A program made the position numbers and the translations under genes. This document shows, piece after piece, positions 16,881 to 25,556 of a stretch of DNA of 64,000 nucleotides; within the stretch, counting starts at the first letter, position 1; every line of letters begins with the position of its first letter. Source of the DNA: Bellilinea sp034411135 (GTDB lineage Bacteria; Chloroflexota; Anaerolineae; Anaerolineales; Anaerolineaceae); assembly GCA_034411135.1 (NCBI GenBank), contig DAOUMN010000028.1, positions 1 to 64,000 on the forward strand, in the 5' to 3' direction. The notes beneath the pieces were generated by a model. It was not told the origin of the DNA and ran no database searches. It saw nothing but the letters and a program-made list of their open reading frames with translations.

Positions 16881-17303
16881 ATGGAAATCCTAAATGTTGG
16901 ACTTGGCGAAGCCCTATTCATTCTCATCCTGGCTCTGATCCTCTTGGGACCGGAAGGCATGGCGAATGCTGGGCTGAAGATTGGGCGCTTTGTCCGGGCG
17001 GTAATCAAATCGCCCTTCTGGCGCATGTTCATGGACACAACCCGTGACATTCGCGAGATGCCCCGCCGCCTTGTGCGTGAAGCCGGGCTGGAAGAATTCA
17101 ATCAGAATACTGAAAAATTCCGCCAGGAATTTATGCTGGATGAGGACGCTTCCGAAGTAGGAAACTTCCAAACACTTGACCCCCGTTACCGCCCGGTGGC
17201 AATTGATGCCGAACCGCAGCCTTCACCTGAACAGCAAAAATCGCCCCCTAAACAACCAACCCAATCCAACGACGAACCCGATAGCGAGACGAAACCCGGC
17301 TGA
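16881..17303 (+). CDS. tatB: TatB-like (TatA/TatB family) translocase subunit
   Basis: A 140-residue single-span protein of the Tat protein export system. The N-terminal helix (about 8-24) ends in ILLGPEGMANAG, matching the F-G-P-x-x-L/P hinge of TatA/B. An amphipathic helix follows, then a long charged and Pro/Gln-rich cytoplasmic tail. The length and the extended tail favour TatB over TatA. TatB forms the receptor with TatC for twin-arginine signals. It faces the tatC-tatA pair tail to tail, 22 bases from tatA. No good Shine-Dalgarno is seen before the ATG. Confidence 0.78.
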   Translation: MEILNVGLGEALFILILALILLGPEGMANAGLKIGRFVRAVIKSPFWRMFMDTTRDIREMPRRLVREAGLEEFNQNTEKFRQEFMLDEDASEVGNFQTLDPRYRPVAIDAEPQPSPEQQKSPPKQPTQSNDEPDSETKPG

Positions 17304-17325
17304 ACGGGCTTGTCAGCAAAGCCGG

Positions 17326-17511
17326 TCAGGATTCGGATTTGGAATCGCCCTGGCTGTCGCTTTCTTCCCCTTCGCCTTTCAATCCTTTGCGGAAGGCGCG
17401 AATGCCGCTGCCCAGTTCGCTGGCAATTTTGGAGATGCGTCCAACGCCAAACAGCAACAGGATGATCACCAGGACAACGAGCAATTCCCAACCACTGAAG
17501 TTACGCAACAT
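17326..17511 (-). CDS. tatA: TatA, Sec-independent translocase pore subunit
   Basis: A 61-residue TatA/E protein: short N-terminus, one membrane helix (about 8-22, LLVVLVIILLLFGVGR), the FG hinge, an amphipathic helix (ISKIASELGSGIRAFRKGLK) and an acidic/polar tail. TatA oligomers form the transport pathway for folded proteins. AAGGAG lies upstream of the ATG. It follows tatC by 56 bases on the same strand, a tatC-tatA operon. Confidence 0.88.
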   Translation of the reverse strand: MLRNFSGWELLVVLVIILLLFGVGRISKIASELGSGIRAFRKGLKGEGEESDSQGDSKSES

Positions 17512-17567
17512 AATAAAAGAATCTCCTTCAGGCTGATTCTAACATATTTTACTGGGTTGCTTGATGA

Positions 17568-18320
17568 TTATTCCCGCGCCGCCACTTTTGCTAACAGGAT
17601 ACTCAACAGGTAGAGCACAAACAGGGGCAGCATCAGCAGCCCCATGTTGACCGGATCGGGTGTGGGGGTGACGAAGGCAGCCAGGATGGCGATGATGACA
17701 ATGGCGAAGCGCCACTGGCGGGCAAGACTGGCGGCACTCACCAGACGGAAGCGAGCCAGGATATACACCACTAAAGGGGTTTCGAAGCTCACCCCGATCC
17801 AGAACAGCAAATTGGTGACGAAGCTGTAATAATTTGCCAGCCGCGGGGTGGTGGTAATGCCAATAAAGCTGATCAGGAAAGGCAGCGCGGCGGGCAGCAT
17901 CACGAAATAGGCAAAAAGCACTCCACCGGCGAATAACAGCGTGGCAAACGGGATCGCAATCATCAGAGCGCGAAATTCATGAGGTTCCAAGCCGTCCTTG
18001 ATGAAACCAAGTGCTTCACCAAGCAGGTAAGGAAACGCCAATAGAAAACCACCCAGCAGCGAAACGCGCATGAACACGGCGACATTTTCGGTCACCTCAA
18101 TTGAGATCAATTTTTCCACTCCCCCAATGGGGTATGCCAGCACTTCGATTAATTTTTCACCCACCAGCATTGCAGCGATCACGGCGATGATCAGCGCCAC
18201 CAAACCGCGCAGCAGGCGTTTGCGTAGTTCCAGCAGGTGTTCCGGAATGGTCAGGTCAGCCTTGTTGACCTTCTTTTTTGGGGGCGCGGCAGGTTTTGCC
18301 TTCTTTCGCAATTTGAACAT
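17568..18320 (-). CDS. tatC: TatC, twin-arginine signal receptor subunit
   Basis: A 250-residue polytopic protein with six membrane helices. The N-terminal signature is present (IPEHLLELRKRLLRGLVALI, the TatC H-L-x-E-L-R-x-R motif), followed by the loop with FIKDGLEPHEFRAL, containing the conserved glutamate region that reads the twin-arginine motif, and the late QWRFAIVIIAILAAFVTP-DP motif (TP..DP). A 25-residue lysine/proline-rich extension precedes the domain. A TAAGAT -10-like box lies nine bases before the ATG with no ribosome site, a candidate leaderless start. Substrates in this window include MsrP. Confidence 0.92.
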   Translation of the reverse strand: MFKLRKKAKPAAPPKKKVNKADLTIPEHLLELRKRLLRGLVALIIAVIAAMLVGEKLIEVLAYPIGGVEKLISIEVTENVAVFMRVSLLGGFLLAFPYLLGEALGFIKDGLEPHEFRALMIAIPFATLLFAGGVLFAYFVMLPAALPFLISFIGITTTPRLANYYSFVTNLLFWIGVSFETPLVVYILARFRLVSAASLARQWRFAIVIIAILAAFVTPTPDPVNMGLLMLPLFVLYLLSILLAKVAARE

Positions 18321-18489
18321 GGTGGCTTAATCTTACTTCAATTTGCGTTTATCGGAGAATTTGCAGGCTCTCATAGCTGCGGATGCCGTTTCTTTGATGC
18401 TTCGCTAAGGATGAGACTGGGCAACTGAAACCGGATGATCATCACTCGCAGGTGCGCCGATTGTGGTTCCCTGCCGAGGAAATGTGTGT

Positions 18490-19461
18490 TTAGCCCCACA
18501 GGGATTGCAGAAAGCGCACCTTTTCGATCTCGTGTTGTCCGCCGCCGCCTTCGTGATGATTATACGTGTAAATGCGAATGTCTTTTTCCGCTTTCACACG
18601 GTTGTAGGCAGCAAATACCGTGGAAGGCGGGCAAATTTCGTCCATCAACCCAACCGAAAACAGGGAGCGCGCACGGAGGCGCGCGGCGAAGTTGACCCCA
18701 TCAAAATAGGAGAGCGTGTGGAATACTTGCTCGCTGCGCTGACGGTGAATCTGGCAGAACTGGGCAATCTCCTGATACGGTCCGGAGGGAGTGATTTCGA
18801 TTGCGCGGCGGTAATGGCACAGAAAAGGCACATCCGGCATGCATACTTGCACACGGTCTGCCAGGGCTGCCGCTGCCAGGCTGATACCACCCCCCTGGCT
18901 GCCGCCGGTAACAGCTACCCGACTGGCGTCCACATGGGGAAATGCGCAACCCGCTTCCACCGCGCGCACTGCATCTATGAAAACCCGGCGGTAATAATAG
19001 GTTTCAGGCGTAAGCACGCCCAGGGTGACAAAGCCAGGCGTGTGTGAGCTGGCGCCATCCGGCTGCAAATCCGGTGTGTCTCCCTGGCGCCAGACACTGC
19101 CCTGACCACGCGTATCCATGATCAGATGGGCAAAACCGGCGCTTGCCCACAGCAGCCATTCGGAAGGCAGTCCTCTGCCACCGCCGTAACCGACGTACTC
19201 GACCACCAGCGGCAACGGCTTACTCGTGCCGGCAGGCAGGTTCAACCAGCCCTTGATCGGTTGTCCGGCATAGCCATTGAAGGTCACATCAAAGGATTGC
19301 AATGTACGCAGACCGGAGTCGATTGGCTCAAAGACCGCATCCAATGGGTAGTCTCTTGCCTGACGCAATGTTGTTTGCCAAAACTGGTCGAAGTCGGGTG
19401 GTTCCTCACGCGGCGGCAGGTATTCGCGCAATTGCTCCAATGGCAGGTCAAAGAAAGCCAT
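18490..19461 (-). CDS. Acetyl xylan esterase / cephalosporin-C deacetylase family hydrolase (AXE1)
   Basis: A 323-residue alpha/beta hydrolase that removes acetyl groups from xylan, xylo-oligosaccharides or similar small acetylated substrates. Catalytic triad positions are visible: nucleophile Ser in VTGGSQGGG (about 184), Asp in VGLMDEICPPSTVFAAYN (about 274), and His in HHEGGGGQHE (about 303). The oxyanion-hole tyrosine region reads VVEYVGYGGGRG. Length matches the family and there is no signal peptide, suggesting a cytoplasmic hexamer acting on imported oligosaccharides. An ideal GGAGGTGATAA precedes the ATG, and a TATAAT lies at 19512-19517 on the minus strand. No other xylan genes are adjacent. 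Confidence 0.88.
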   Translation of the reverse strand: MAFFDLPLEQLREYLPPREEPPDFDQFWQTTLRQARDYPLDAVFEPIDSGLRTLQSFDVTFNGYAGQPIKGWLNLPAGTSKPLPLVVEYVGYGGGRGLPSEWLLWASAGFAHLIMDTRGQGSVWRQGDTPDLQPDGASSHTPGFVTLGVLTPETYYYRRVFIDAVRAVEAGCAFPHVDASRVAVTGGSQGGGISLAAAALADRVQVCMPDVPFLCHYRRAIEITPSGPYQEIAQFCQIHRQRSEQVFHTLSYFDGVNFAARLRARSLFSVGLMDEICPPSTVFAAYNRVKAEKDIRIYTYNHHEGGGGQHEIEKVRFLQSLWG

Positions 19462-19511
19462 TTATCACCTCCGGAACTGGTAGGACGGGTACGTGTGTTG
19501 TGGCTGAGCCG

Positions 19512-19517
19512 ATTATA
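19512..19517 (-). promoter_or_regulatory. -10 box (TATAAT) of the AXE1 esterase gene
   Basis: A perfect TATAAT on the minus strand lies 50 bases upstream of the esterase ATG. Confidence 0.5.
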
Positions 19518-19719
19518 CGCCGAAACCGGAACCAACCGGATGACTGCCTGCGCTGAATTGAGCCGTTTTTTGGGGGAGGGTGACCAGACCGGATGTATAT
19601 TATATATGATATACTATTGAAATGAGGTTTGATGACCTTCACAGCCTCTGATCGTTGTTGGACCTTCTTCCAATTTTGTGTAATGGAATTTCACCTGTAC
19701 ATTTCAGGAGTCGGAGCCT

Positions 19720-20634
19720 ATGACAAGCAACTCAATCCAGGCAGCCGTGATGGGCTGCGGTCACATCGGTTCGTCGGCTGTGCAGGCTGTGCAGCTGGCA
19801 GCGGACATGAATCTATGCGGCATCATCGAAATGGACTGCCGGGTCGAGGAGCTGCGTTGCCGTTATCCCACTGTCCCGGTTGTTGCTAGTTTCCGTGATC
19901 TGCCTGATCAGCCGGATGTGATCATTCTCTGCTTGCCAACTCGCTTGGTCGAGCCGGTTGCGGTTGAGATCCTTTCCAGCGGCATTCATACGATTGACTG
20001 CTTCGATATGCATGGCGAGCCGTTTGCCCAATTAAGAGGTTCCCTCGATCATGCCGCCCACCAAGGCGGCGCAACCGCAGTAATGGGCGCGGGTGTGGAT
20101 CCCGGTATCAGCACTCTGGTGCGCGCGCTGTTCGAAATCTGGACACCCACCGGCCTGACCTATGTCAAATACGGACCGGGGATGAGCATGGGTCACACGG
20201 TGGCAGCCAAATCCTATCCCGGCGTTGCCGATGCATTGTCGATCACCCGCCCTGGTGACCCTGGCTGCCATAAACGAGACCTGTACCTGCAGATCGAACC
20301 CGGCGCGGACTTTGAGCAAATAAAGAACCAAGTTCTCCAGGATGATTATTTTGCGCATGACGACGTGCGCGTCTTCCAGGTTTCCAATGTGGCTTCGCTG
20401 GTGGATGTTGGACACCGCATCCATATTTTCCGCAAAGGCGGTGCAAGCGGGGTGGACAACCAGTTACTTACTTTCGAAACAACCTTCCATAACCCGGCAT
20501 CGACCGCGCAAGTGATGGTGTCGGCTGCCCGCGCCGCTACGCGCCTTTCGCCCGGCGCGTACACCTTGCTGGAGATTCCGCTGGCTGCCTTTCTTGCGGA
20601 GAGCGTTCCGCAATGCCTGCACCGGCTGGTTTGA
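19720..20634 (+). CDS. ddh: meso-Diaminopimelate D-dehydrogenase-like enzyme
   Basis: A 304-residue NADP-dependent oxidoreductase. The N-terminal Rossmann fold reads AAVMGCGHIGSSAVQAVQ. The centre carries the Ddh-type substrate region: DCFDMHGE, a GAGVDPGISTLVRALFE motif, then KYGPGMSMGHTVAAKSYPGV and DALSITRPGDPGCHKRDLYL. DAP dehydrogenase makes meso-DAP for lysine and peptidoglycan in one step from tetrahydrodipicolinate. Length is near the usual 320. Close relatives also include 2,4-diaminopentanoate dehydrogenase-like enzymes, so substrate is probable rather than certain. CAGGAG lies about ten bases before the ATG. It stands alone, between AT-rich spacers. Confidence 0.75.
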   Translation: MTSNSIQAAVMGCGHIGSSAVQAVQLAADMNLCGIIEMDCRVEELRCRYPTVPVVASFRDLPDQPDVIILCLPTRLVEPVAVEILSSGIHTIDCFDMHGEPFAQLRGSLDHAAHQGGATAVMGAGVDPGISTLVRALFEIWTPTGLTYVKYGPGMSMGHTVAAKSYPGVADALSITRPGDPGCHKRDLYLQIEPGADFEQIKNQVLQDDYFAHDDVRVFQVSNVASLVDVGHRIHIFRKGGASGVDNQLLTFETTFHNPASTAQVMVSAARAATRLSPGAYTLLEIPLAAFLAESVPQCLHRLV

Positions 20635-21009
20635 GTTCTTTATTTCGTGTCAATTTACTTGAGCTAACCTGGTCTGCTTAAGTTGGTAGTTTTCGTGAAT
20701 AATGCGCTGTCGCAAGTTGGACAGTGCGTTGATCGATTGTTTAAACGAGTTCCAACATTATTCAGATATTTACTAATGTATAAAGCGATAAATAAGAGTT
20801 ATAATAAATTTATTACTAACAAAGTCAATAATACCGCAAGTGGATATCTCTGGGAAGTAAATTGCCTGCACATTGGCATATTCCTCAGTTGATTTCATAT
20901 TGCGTCGTTTGGGTTTTGAAAAACTTTTCGAGAAGGATCTTCTTAATTGGATTAAATTGTCCAATTTTTTTGAATGTGCCACATCCGTTCAGGAAGGGGT
21001 CTTTGACTT
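20635..21009. other. AT-rich intergenic region with a terminator-like hairpin
   Basis: These 375 bases are much more AT-rich than the surroundings. They hold a TATAAT at about 20801-20806 and, just before the next gene, an intrinsic-terminator-like hairpin (20945-20971). No convincing protein-coding frame is present; the open frames here have no ribosome sites or coding bias. Confidence 0.5.
20945..20971 (+). terminator. Terminator-like hairpin 38 bases before a gene start (possible attenuator)
   Basis: AATTGGA and TCCAATT pair around an eight-base loop and run into seven Ts. On the plus strand no gene precedes it for 310 bases, so it may end a short leader RNA or attenuate the membrane-protein gene starting at 21010. 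Confidence 0.45.
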
Positions 21010-22689
21010 ATGAATATTCAGCCCGCTCAAGCAGCCAAGGTTCGCTGGCATAACCATCCTATGGCGGTTATCGTTGTTATTACAGCCTTTTTAGCATTGG
21101 TCATTGCGCTGTACCGCATCTGGCTGCCAGTCAGTTATTCGGGCGATGACCTGCAATATGCCACTGTGATTGAACTGGCAACCAGTAATAAGGTGCTCTA
21201 CCATCCCACCGGCACAGTTGACTTGCGCCCCGCTGGAGAAACCATCACCACTGCCAGCCCGTTACAACGCCTGCAAATTAACATCCGCTATATCCTCGAA
21301 TATCCAACGGCTATTCTGGAAGTTGGTATCTGGCAAGCAGCGGGTTGGGATGGCAATGTCATTCTTCCGGTGCTGTGGCTGCGCATTACCGAGGGTGTAC
21401 TGGGCTTGTTGTTCTTTTTCCTGGCAGTTCGCAGGTTGAGTGGCAGCCTGTGGATCAGTCTGATCTGCGCACTGGGCTTGGCAACCACCCTCAGCTATTG
21501 GACCTACAGCACGCACCTGGATCAAAGCATAAGCATGGTTTGTTTTCTGTGCCTGGCACTCTACCTGCTTACGTTTATCCCGGAATCACGCACTGCGTTC
21601 ATTATTCTGCCGGTTGCATTTGCTCTGGCTTCATTGTACAACTTCACTGCATCGATTATCACCCTGGTCAGTGGGCTGGCGCTGCTGGCGTATTTCAAAG
21701 GTAAATTCAAAGACAGGGCAGGCAAATCGGTGGGTTTTTACCTGATCTATGGCGCGGTGGTGCTGGCGGTCTTTCTGGCTGCGCTTGTCTTTATTGGGCA
21801 AAGCCGAACCATCGATATAAATTTTTTCAAGTCGGCTTCTTTCTTTGGTCACCCTGAATACCAGTTTGATTTTCCCCGCGATATCCTGCGCGGCGTGCTC
21901 GGCTTTGCAAAATCGGAGGTAACCCTGCCCGGTTACAGCGGTTCGCTGCAGGCACTGTGGGATCAGAGCGGTTCGATCGGTAAACTGGGCATCCTGGCAT
22001 ATTATGGACTGATCCTGCTGCTCATGCTGGTGCCGGTGATACTGTTTGCTCGCCAGTTCCGTGCCTTGAGCGAAACCCGCCGCTGTTTTGGAATCGCCCT
22101 GGCAGCATGGTTTACCGCTTTCAGCCTGTTCAACTTCTGGTGGGATCCGGGGTATATCAAATACTGGCTGATCCCGCTGATCTGCTGGTGGGCATTGGCA
22201 GGGATCATGCTGGCACATGCCAGCGAGCAGCAATTGCGCTGGCATCTGGCGCTGCGCGCTGGCGTAGTTGCGCTGGCGGTGTTCAGTTTCCTGGTCAATT
22301 TCGTGTCAGTCTTCCTGCCGGAAAGCAACCCGCAGTCCAATTCACTGTTAACCATTGCCGCTGACCTGGAACAAAAAACCCAACCCAACGATGTGTTCAT
22401 CTCGCCCGGGTTGCCGGTGGATTTTTACATTACCTATTTCGCTGGGCGCGATCTGGTCGCTACCGGGCTGCTGGCTTACGCCACCGGTAATAACCGCCAG
22501 CGCATCCAACAGGAAGTAGATGAACATATTTCGATGGGCTTAAACGCTGGCGGCGATGTGTTTATTCTCAGCCCGGCAGATACATTGCCGGATCAAAACC
22601 CTGCCTTGCGTCCCTACCTCAATAAACTCACCTACCGCCAGGCATGGTCGTATGGCAACTTGGATGTCTATCAAGCCAGCCTTAAGTAA
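21010..22689 (+). CDS. Polytopic membrane protein, GT-C glycosyltransferase-like
   Basis: A 559-residue integral membrane protein with about eleven to twelve helices. An early extracytoplasmic loop carries SYSGDDLQYATV right after the first helix, an acidic D-D site placed like the catalytic loop of lipid-dependent GT-C enzymes. The C-terminal soluble part (about 450-559) has FISPGLPVDFYITYFAGRD, typical of GT-C-like proteins of unknown acceptor. It probably builds or modifies surface glycans using polyprenyl-phosphate donors, but this is inference from topology. AGGAAGGGG lies about ten bases before the ATG. It is a single gene with a strong terminator. Confidence 0.65.
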   Translation: MNIQPAQAAKVRWHNHPMAVIVVITAFLALVIALYRIWLPVSYSGDDLQYATVIELATSNKVLYHPTGTVDLRPAGETITTASPLQRLQINIRYILEYPTAILEVGIWQAAGWDGNVILPVLWLRITEGVLGLLFFFLAVRRLSGSLWISLICALGLATTLSYWTYSTHLDQSISMVCFLCLALYLLTFIPESRTAFIILPVAFALASLYNFTASIITLVSGLALLAYFKGKFKDRAGKSVGFYLIYGAVVLAVFLAALVFIGQSRTIDINFFKSASFFGHPEYQFDFPRDILRGVLGFAKSEVTLPGYSGSLQALWDQSGSIGKLGILAYYGLILLLMLVPVILFARQFRALSETRRCFGIALAAWFTAFSLFNFWWDPGYIKYWLIPLICWWALAGIMLAHASEQQLRWHLALRAGVVALAVFSFLVNFVSVFLPESNPQSNSLLTIAADLEQKTQPNDVFISPGLPVDFYITYFAGRDLVATGLLAYATGNNRQRIQQEVDEHISMGLNAGGDVFILSPADTLPDQNPALRPYLNKLTYRQAWSYGNLDVYQASLK

Positions 22690-22724
22690 TTCTGTACGGC
22701 GAACTGTGCCGTTGTCTGAGACAA

Positions 22725-22753
22725 AACCCCCGCCGGTTTGCCCGGCGGGGGTT
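22725..22753. terminator. Bidirectional 12-bp hairpin between convergent genes
   Basis: AACCCCCGCCGG and CCGGCGGGGGTT pair perfectly around TTTGC, with A-runs on the left. It separates the membrane-protein gene from the convergent XRE-cupin gene. Confidence 0.85.
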
Positions 22754-22781
22754 GACAGTTAATCGGTTTTTCCTGAAGGTT

Positions 22782-23426
22782 TTATACCTCGTCGGTCTGC
22801 GGCTCGCTCTCTTCCGTGTCGCCGGTGATGTGGTTGAATTCCGAGAGACGATCACCTTCCTCGTGACAGGAAATGATGATCAACGCTGTGCATGCGCCAG
22901 GACCGGGATTACGCCAGCGGTGGGTCAAATGCGCCGCGAACATCAGGCTATCGCCGGTTTCGAGCGTGTAGCGTTCGTTGTTGACATCGTACTCCAGCTT
23001 GCCGCGCAGGCAAAAGACAAATTCTGCTCCGGTGTGCACTATGGGGTGCGGACCGCTGTTGGCGCCGTTGTCCAGATTGATGGTGAAGGCGTTCATCCGC
23101 CCGGCAAAGGACTCGCCGCCCATACCTTCCCACAGCCCGCGTAAAAATGGGATGCGGGTGCGCTGGTGAGCGCGGCTGAAGACCACTTTTTGCCGCTCGG
23201 GCTGGGAGCGAAAGAAATCGGTAATCGGCACGCCCAGCGCCGAGGCAATTTTGAACAGTGTGCTGATCGAGGGCGAGGTTAATCCTCGCTCGATCATGCT
23301 TAGGGCATTGGCGGAAAGACCGCTGTTTTTTGCCAGGGTGCGCATCGAAATGCCGCGATCCTCGCGCAACGACTTCAACCGCTGACCTACATCAATCGAT
23401 ATCGCTTCACGACCGAATAAATCCAC
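22782..23426 (-). CDS. XRE-family regulator with C-terminal cupin domain
   Basis: A 214-residue transcription factor. The HTH_3 domain (about 13-68: LKSLREDRGISMRTLAKNSG, then SANALSMIERGLTSPSISTL) is followed by a small-molecule-binding cupin (about 100-190), with HPIVHTGAEFVFCLRGKLEY and AHLTHRWRNPGP giving the His/Glu metal-ligand pattern. A very acidic tail follows. This class commonly controls amino-acid, polyamine or C1-related operons. The start is GTG 23426 with GGAGG six bases upstream. The fhs gene ends 33 bases upstream on the same strand, so the two may be co-transcribed and the regulator could sense folate/C1 or amino-acid status. Confidence 0.85.
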   Translation of the reverse strand: MDLFGREAISIDVGQRLKSLREDRGISMRTLAKNSGLSANALSMIERGLTSPSISTLFKIASALGVPITDFFRSQPERQKVVFSRAHQRTRIPFLRGLWEGMGGESFAGRMNAFTINLDNGANSGPHPIVHTGAEFVFCLRGKLEYDVNNERYTLETGDSLMFAAHLTHRWRNPGPGACTALIIISCHEEGDRLSEFNHITGDTEESEPQTDEV

Positions 23427-23459
23427 GTTGAACCTCCAGCATGGATCATAACATATTTT

Positions 23460-25370
23460 TTAGAACAAGCCCACCACTCGACCGGTTTCCAGGTCAACAT
23501 CCACGTCGTAAAATGCCGGGCGGGTTGGCAAGCCGGGCATGGTGCTCATTGTTCCCACCAATGGGTACAGAAAGCCTGCCCCGACCGAGGCGCGGATATC
23601 GCGCACTGGAATGCGGAAGCCTTTTGGAACGCCTTTTAGGTTGGCGTCGTGGCTCAGGCTGAGGTGAGTCTTTGCCATGCAGATGGGCAGCTTGTCGAAA
23701 CCCAGGCGGGTGTAGTCGGCAATGCGTTCCTCCGCGAGTGGCTGGTAGTCCACGCCGTCCGCGCCGTACACTTCGCGGGCGATGATCTCGATCTTTTCTT
23801 TGATCGGCAGGTCGAGCGGGTACAGGAAATTGAAATTGGATGGTTTTTCGGCTGCCTTGACCACCGCTTCTGCCAGATCGCGTGCGCCCTCGCCGCCCAA
23901 TGCCCAGTGGCGGCAAATGACCGCATCCTCGGCGCCGCCCTGTTCCACAGCCACCTGACGAATCATCGCCAGTTCGGCTTCGCTATCGGTTGCAAACGAA
24001 TTGATCGCCACCACCACCGGCACGCCGTATTTGCGGGCAATGCCGATATGCGCCAGCAAGTTACCCAACCCGGCGCGCAGCAAATCGAGATTTTCATCCG
24101 TGTAGGCTGGGTCGAGGGGTTTTCCCGCCACCACCTTAGGACCGCCGCCGTGCATCTTTAACGCTCGTATCGTGGCAACCATCACCACTACACTGGGCAC
24201 CAGCCCGGAATAGCGGCATTTGATGTCGAAGAATTTTTCCATGCCCATATCCGAGCCAAAGCCGGATTCGGTCACCACGTAATCCGCCAGTTTCAAACCG
24301 ATCATATCCGCCAGAATTGAGCTGTTGCCGTGGGCGATGTTGGCAAACGGTCCGGCGTGGACGAATACCGGTGTGCCCTCCAGGGTTTGCATCAGAGTTG
24401 GCTTGATGGCGTCGCGCATCAGCACCGTCATTGCCCCAGCTACGCCCAGGTCGTCGGCGTTGATGGCTTCGCCTTTGCGGTTGGTGCCAATCACAATTTC
24501 CCCAAAGCGGCGGCGCATGTCTGCCAGAGAGGTGGTCAATGCCAGGATAGCCATGATTTCGCTGGCAACGGTGATGTCAAAGCCGGTCTGCCGTTCGAAC
24601 CCCTTTTCGTTAGGGCCCTGCCCAACGGTGATGCCGCGTAAAAATCGGTCGCTGGTATCCAGTACCCGCCGCCAGGTGATCGATTGCGGATCGATATCGA
24701 GGCGCACGAAGCGGCTGCGCTCTTCGGGGGTCATCTCGTCTGGGTCGGATCGATGAATACCGAGTTTCTTCAGCCGGTTGGTCATGTTGATCGAGAATCG
24801 TCGCTTTCCGCTTTTATCAGGCGGGAAAAGCCGTTCGAACAATTGCTCGTCGCTGGCTTCCGACTCGTGCAGCATGCGCACGTCAATCGCGGCTGCCATC
24901 AGGTTGTTGGCAGCAGTAATGGCGTGAATATCTCCGGTCAGGTGCAGGTTGAAGTCTTCCATGGGAATGACCTGGCTGTAACCCCCACCGGCTGCGCCGC
25001 CTTTGATGCCGAACGTGGGTCCCTGGCTGGGCTGGCGGATGCAGGTCATTACCGATTTGCCCAGATGAGCACCCAGTGCCTGGCTCAACCCGATGGTAGT
25101 GGTGGTCTTGCCCTCACCCAACGGGGTGGGGGTGATGGCGGTCACGTCGATATACTTGCCGTTGGGCACGTCGCGCAGCCGTTCCAGCACCTCCAGCCGT
25201 ACTTTAGCTTTGTGCTGTCCGTACAATTCATATTCTTCGGGCAGCAACCCCAGCTCCTCGGCGATCTGGGTGATTGGTTTTAGAGCTGCCTGTTGGGCAA
25301 TCTCGATATCGCTCGGTACCGGGGTGACACGCTTAAGCGGTGTGGGCGCGAACGCGCGTTTGGAACTCAT
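23460..25370 (-). CDS. fhs: Formate-tetrahydrofolate ligase, long C1-THF-synthase-like form
   Basis: A 636-residue enzyme joining formate to THF with ATP to give 10-formyl-THF. The P-loop TPLGEGKTTTTIG (about 83-95) and the THF-site region (QPSQGPTFGIKGGAAGGGYS) are intact. Typical bacterial Fhs is about 556 residues. This one has the extra segment (about 180-265: LFERLFP...LKKLGI..DP..MTPEE..RFVRLDIDP) and the C-terminus DIRASVGAGFLYPLVGTMST-MPGLPTRP seen in eukaryotic C1-THF synthase rather than the bacterial VREVRLSAGAGFVVP type. There is no dehydrogenase/cyclohydrolase domain. AAAGGAGG precedes the ATG. It supplies C1 units for purines and formyl-Met or recycles formate; I see no other acetogenesis genes here. 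Confidence 0.93.
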   Translation of the reverse strand: MSSKRAFAPTPLKRVTPVPSDIEIAQQAALKPITQIAEELGLLPEEYELYGQHKAKVRLEVLERLRDVPNGKYIDVTAITPTPLGEGKTTTTIGLSQALGAHLGKSVMTCIRQPSQGPTFGIKGGAAGGGYSQVIPMEDFNLHLTGDIHAITAANNLMAAAIDVRMLHESEASDEQLFERLFPPDKSGKRRFSINMTNRLKKLGIHRSDPDEMTPEERSRFVRLDIDPQSITWRRVLDTSDRFLRGITVGQGPNEKGFERQTGFDITVASEIMAILALTTSLADMRRRFGEIVIGTNRKGEAINADDLGVAGAMTVLMRDAIKPTLMQTLEGTPVFVHAGPFANIAHGNSSILADMIGLKLADYVVTESGFGSDMGMEKFFDIKCRYSGLVPSVVVMVATIRALKMHGGGPKVVAGKPLDPAYTDENLDLLRAGLGNLLAHIGIARKYGVPVVVAINSFATDSEAELAMIRQVAVEQGGAEDAVICRHWALGGEGARDLAEAVVKAAEKPSNFNFLYPLDLPIKEKIEIIAREVYGADGVDYQPLAEERIADYTRLGFDKLPICMAKTHLSLSHDANLKGVPKGFRIPVRDIRASVGAGFLYPLVGTMSTMPGLPTRPAFYDVDVDLETGRVVGLF

Positions 25371-25492
25371 CCTGTCCTCCTTTGAGTTTTATCGGAAACG
25401 GGGAAACTAACCATTATTATGACCCAATCACTGCCGAAAATCAAGCCAAAGGCGGGGCTTCTCGGTTGATTTGTCTGACATATCTTAACCCC

Positions 25493-25521
25493 TTGTCAAA
25501 ACTAGTAACATAGTTTATAGT
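25493..25521 (+). promoter_or_regulatory. Consensus-like promoter of the padR-ABC operon
   Basis: TTGTCA (25493-25498) and TATAGT (25516-25521) are separated by exactly 17 bases, the best sigma-70-type promoter in the window. The transcript would begin about 25 bases before the padR ATG. Confidence 0.75.
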
Positions 25522-25536
25522 ATCTATTAATCTATG
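25509..25536. promoter_or_regulatory. Nested dyad over the padR promoter (candidate PadR operator)
   Basis: CATAG (25509-25513) and CTATG (25532-25536) flank an inner ATAG-TAT-CTAT (25517-25527); the two dyads share almost the same centre. They overlap the -10 box and start point, where PadR repressors usually bind. Autoregulation is inferred. Confidence 0.5.
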
Positions 25537-25556
25537 CATATGGTGAATAAATTATT

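Noticed and set aside
20683..20892. 69-codon frame in the AT-rich spacer
   Set aside because: There is no ribosome site, no domain, and the AT bias differs from every real gene here.
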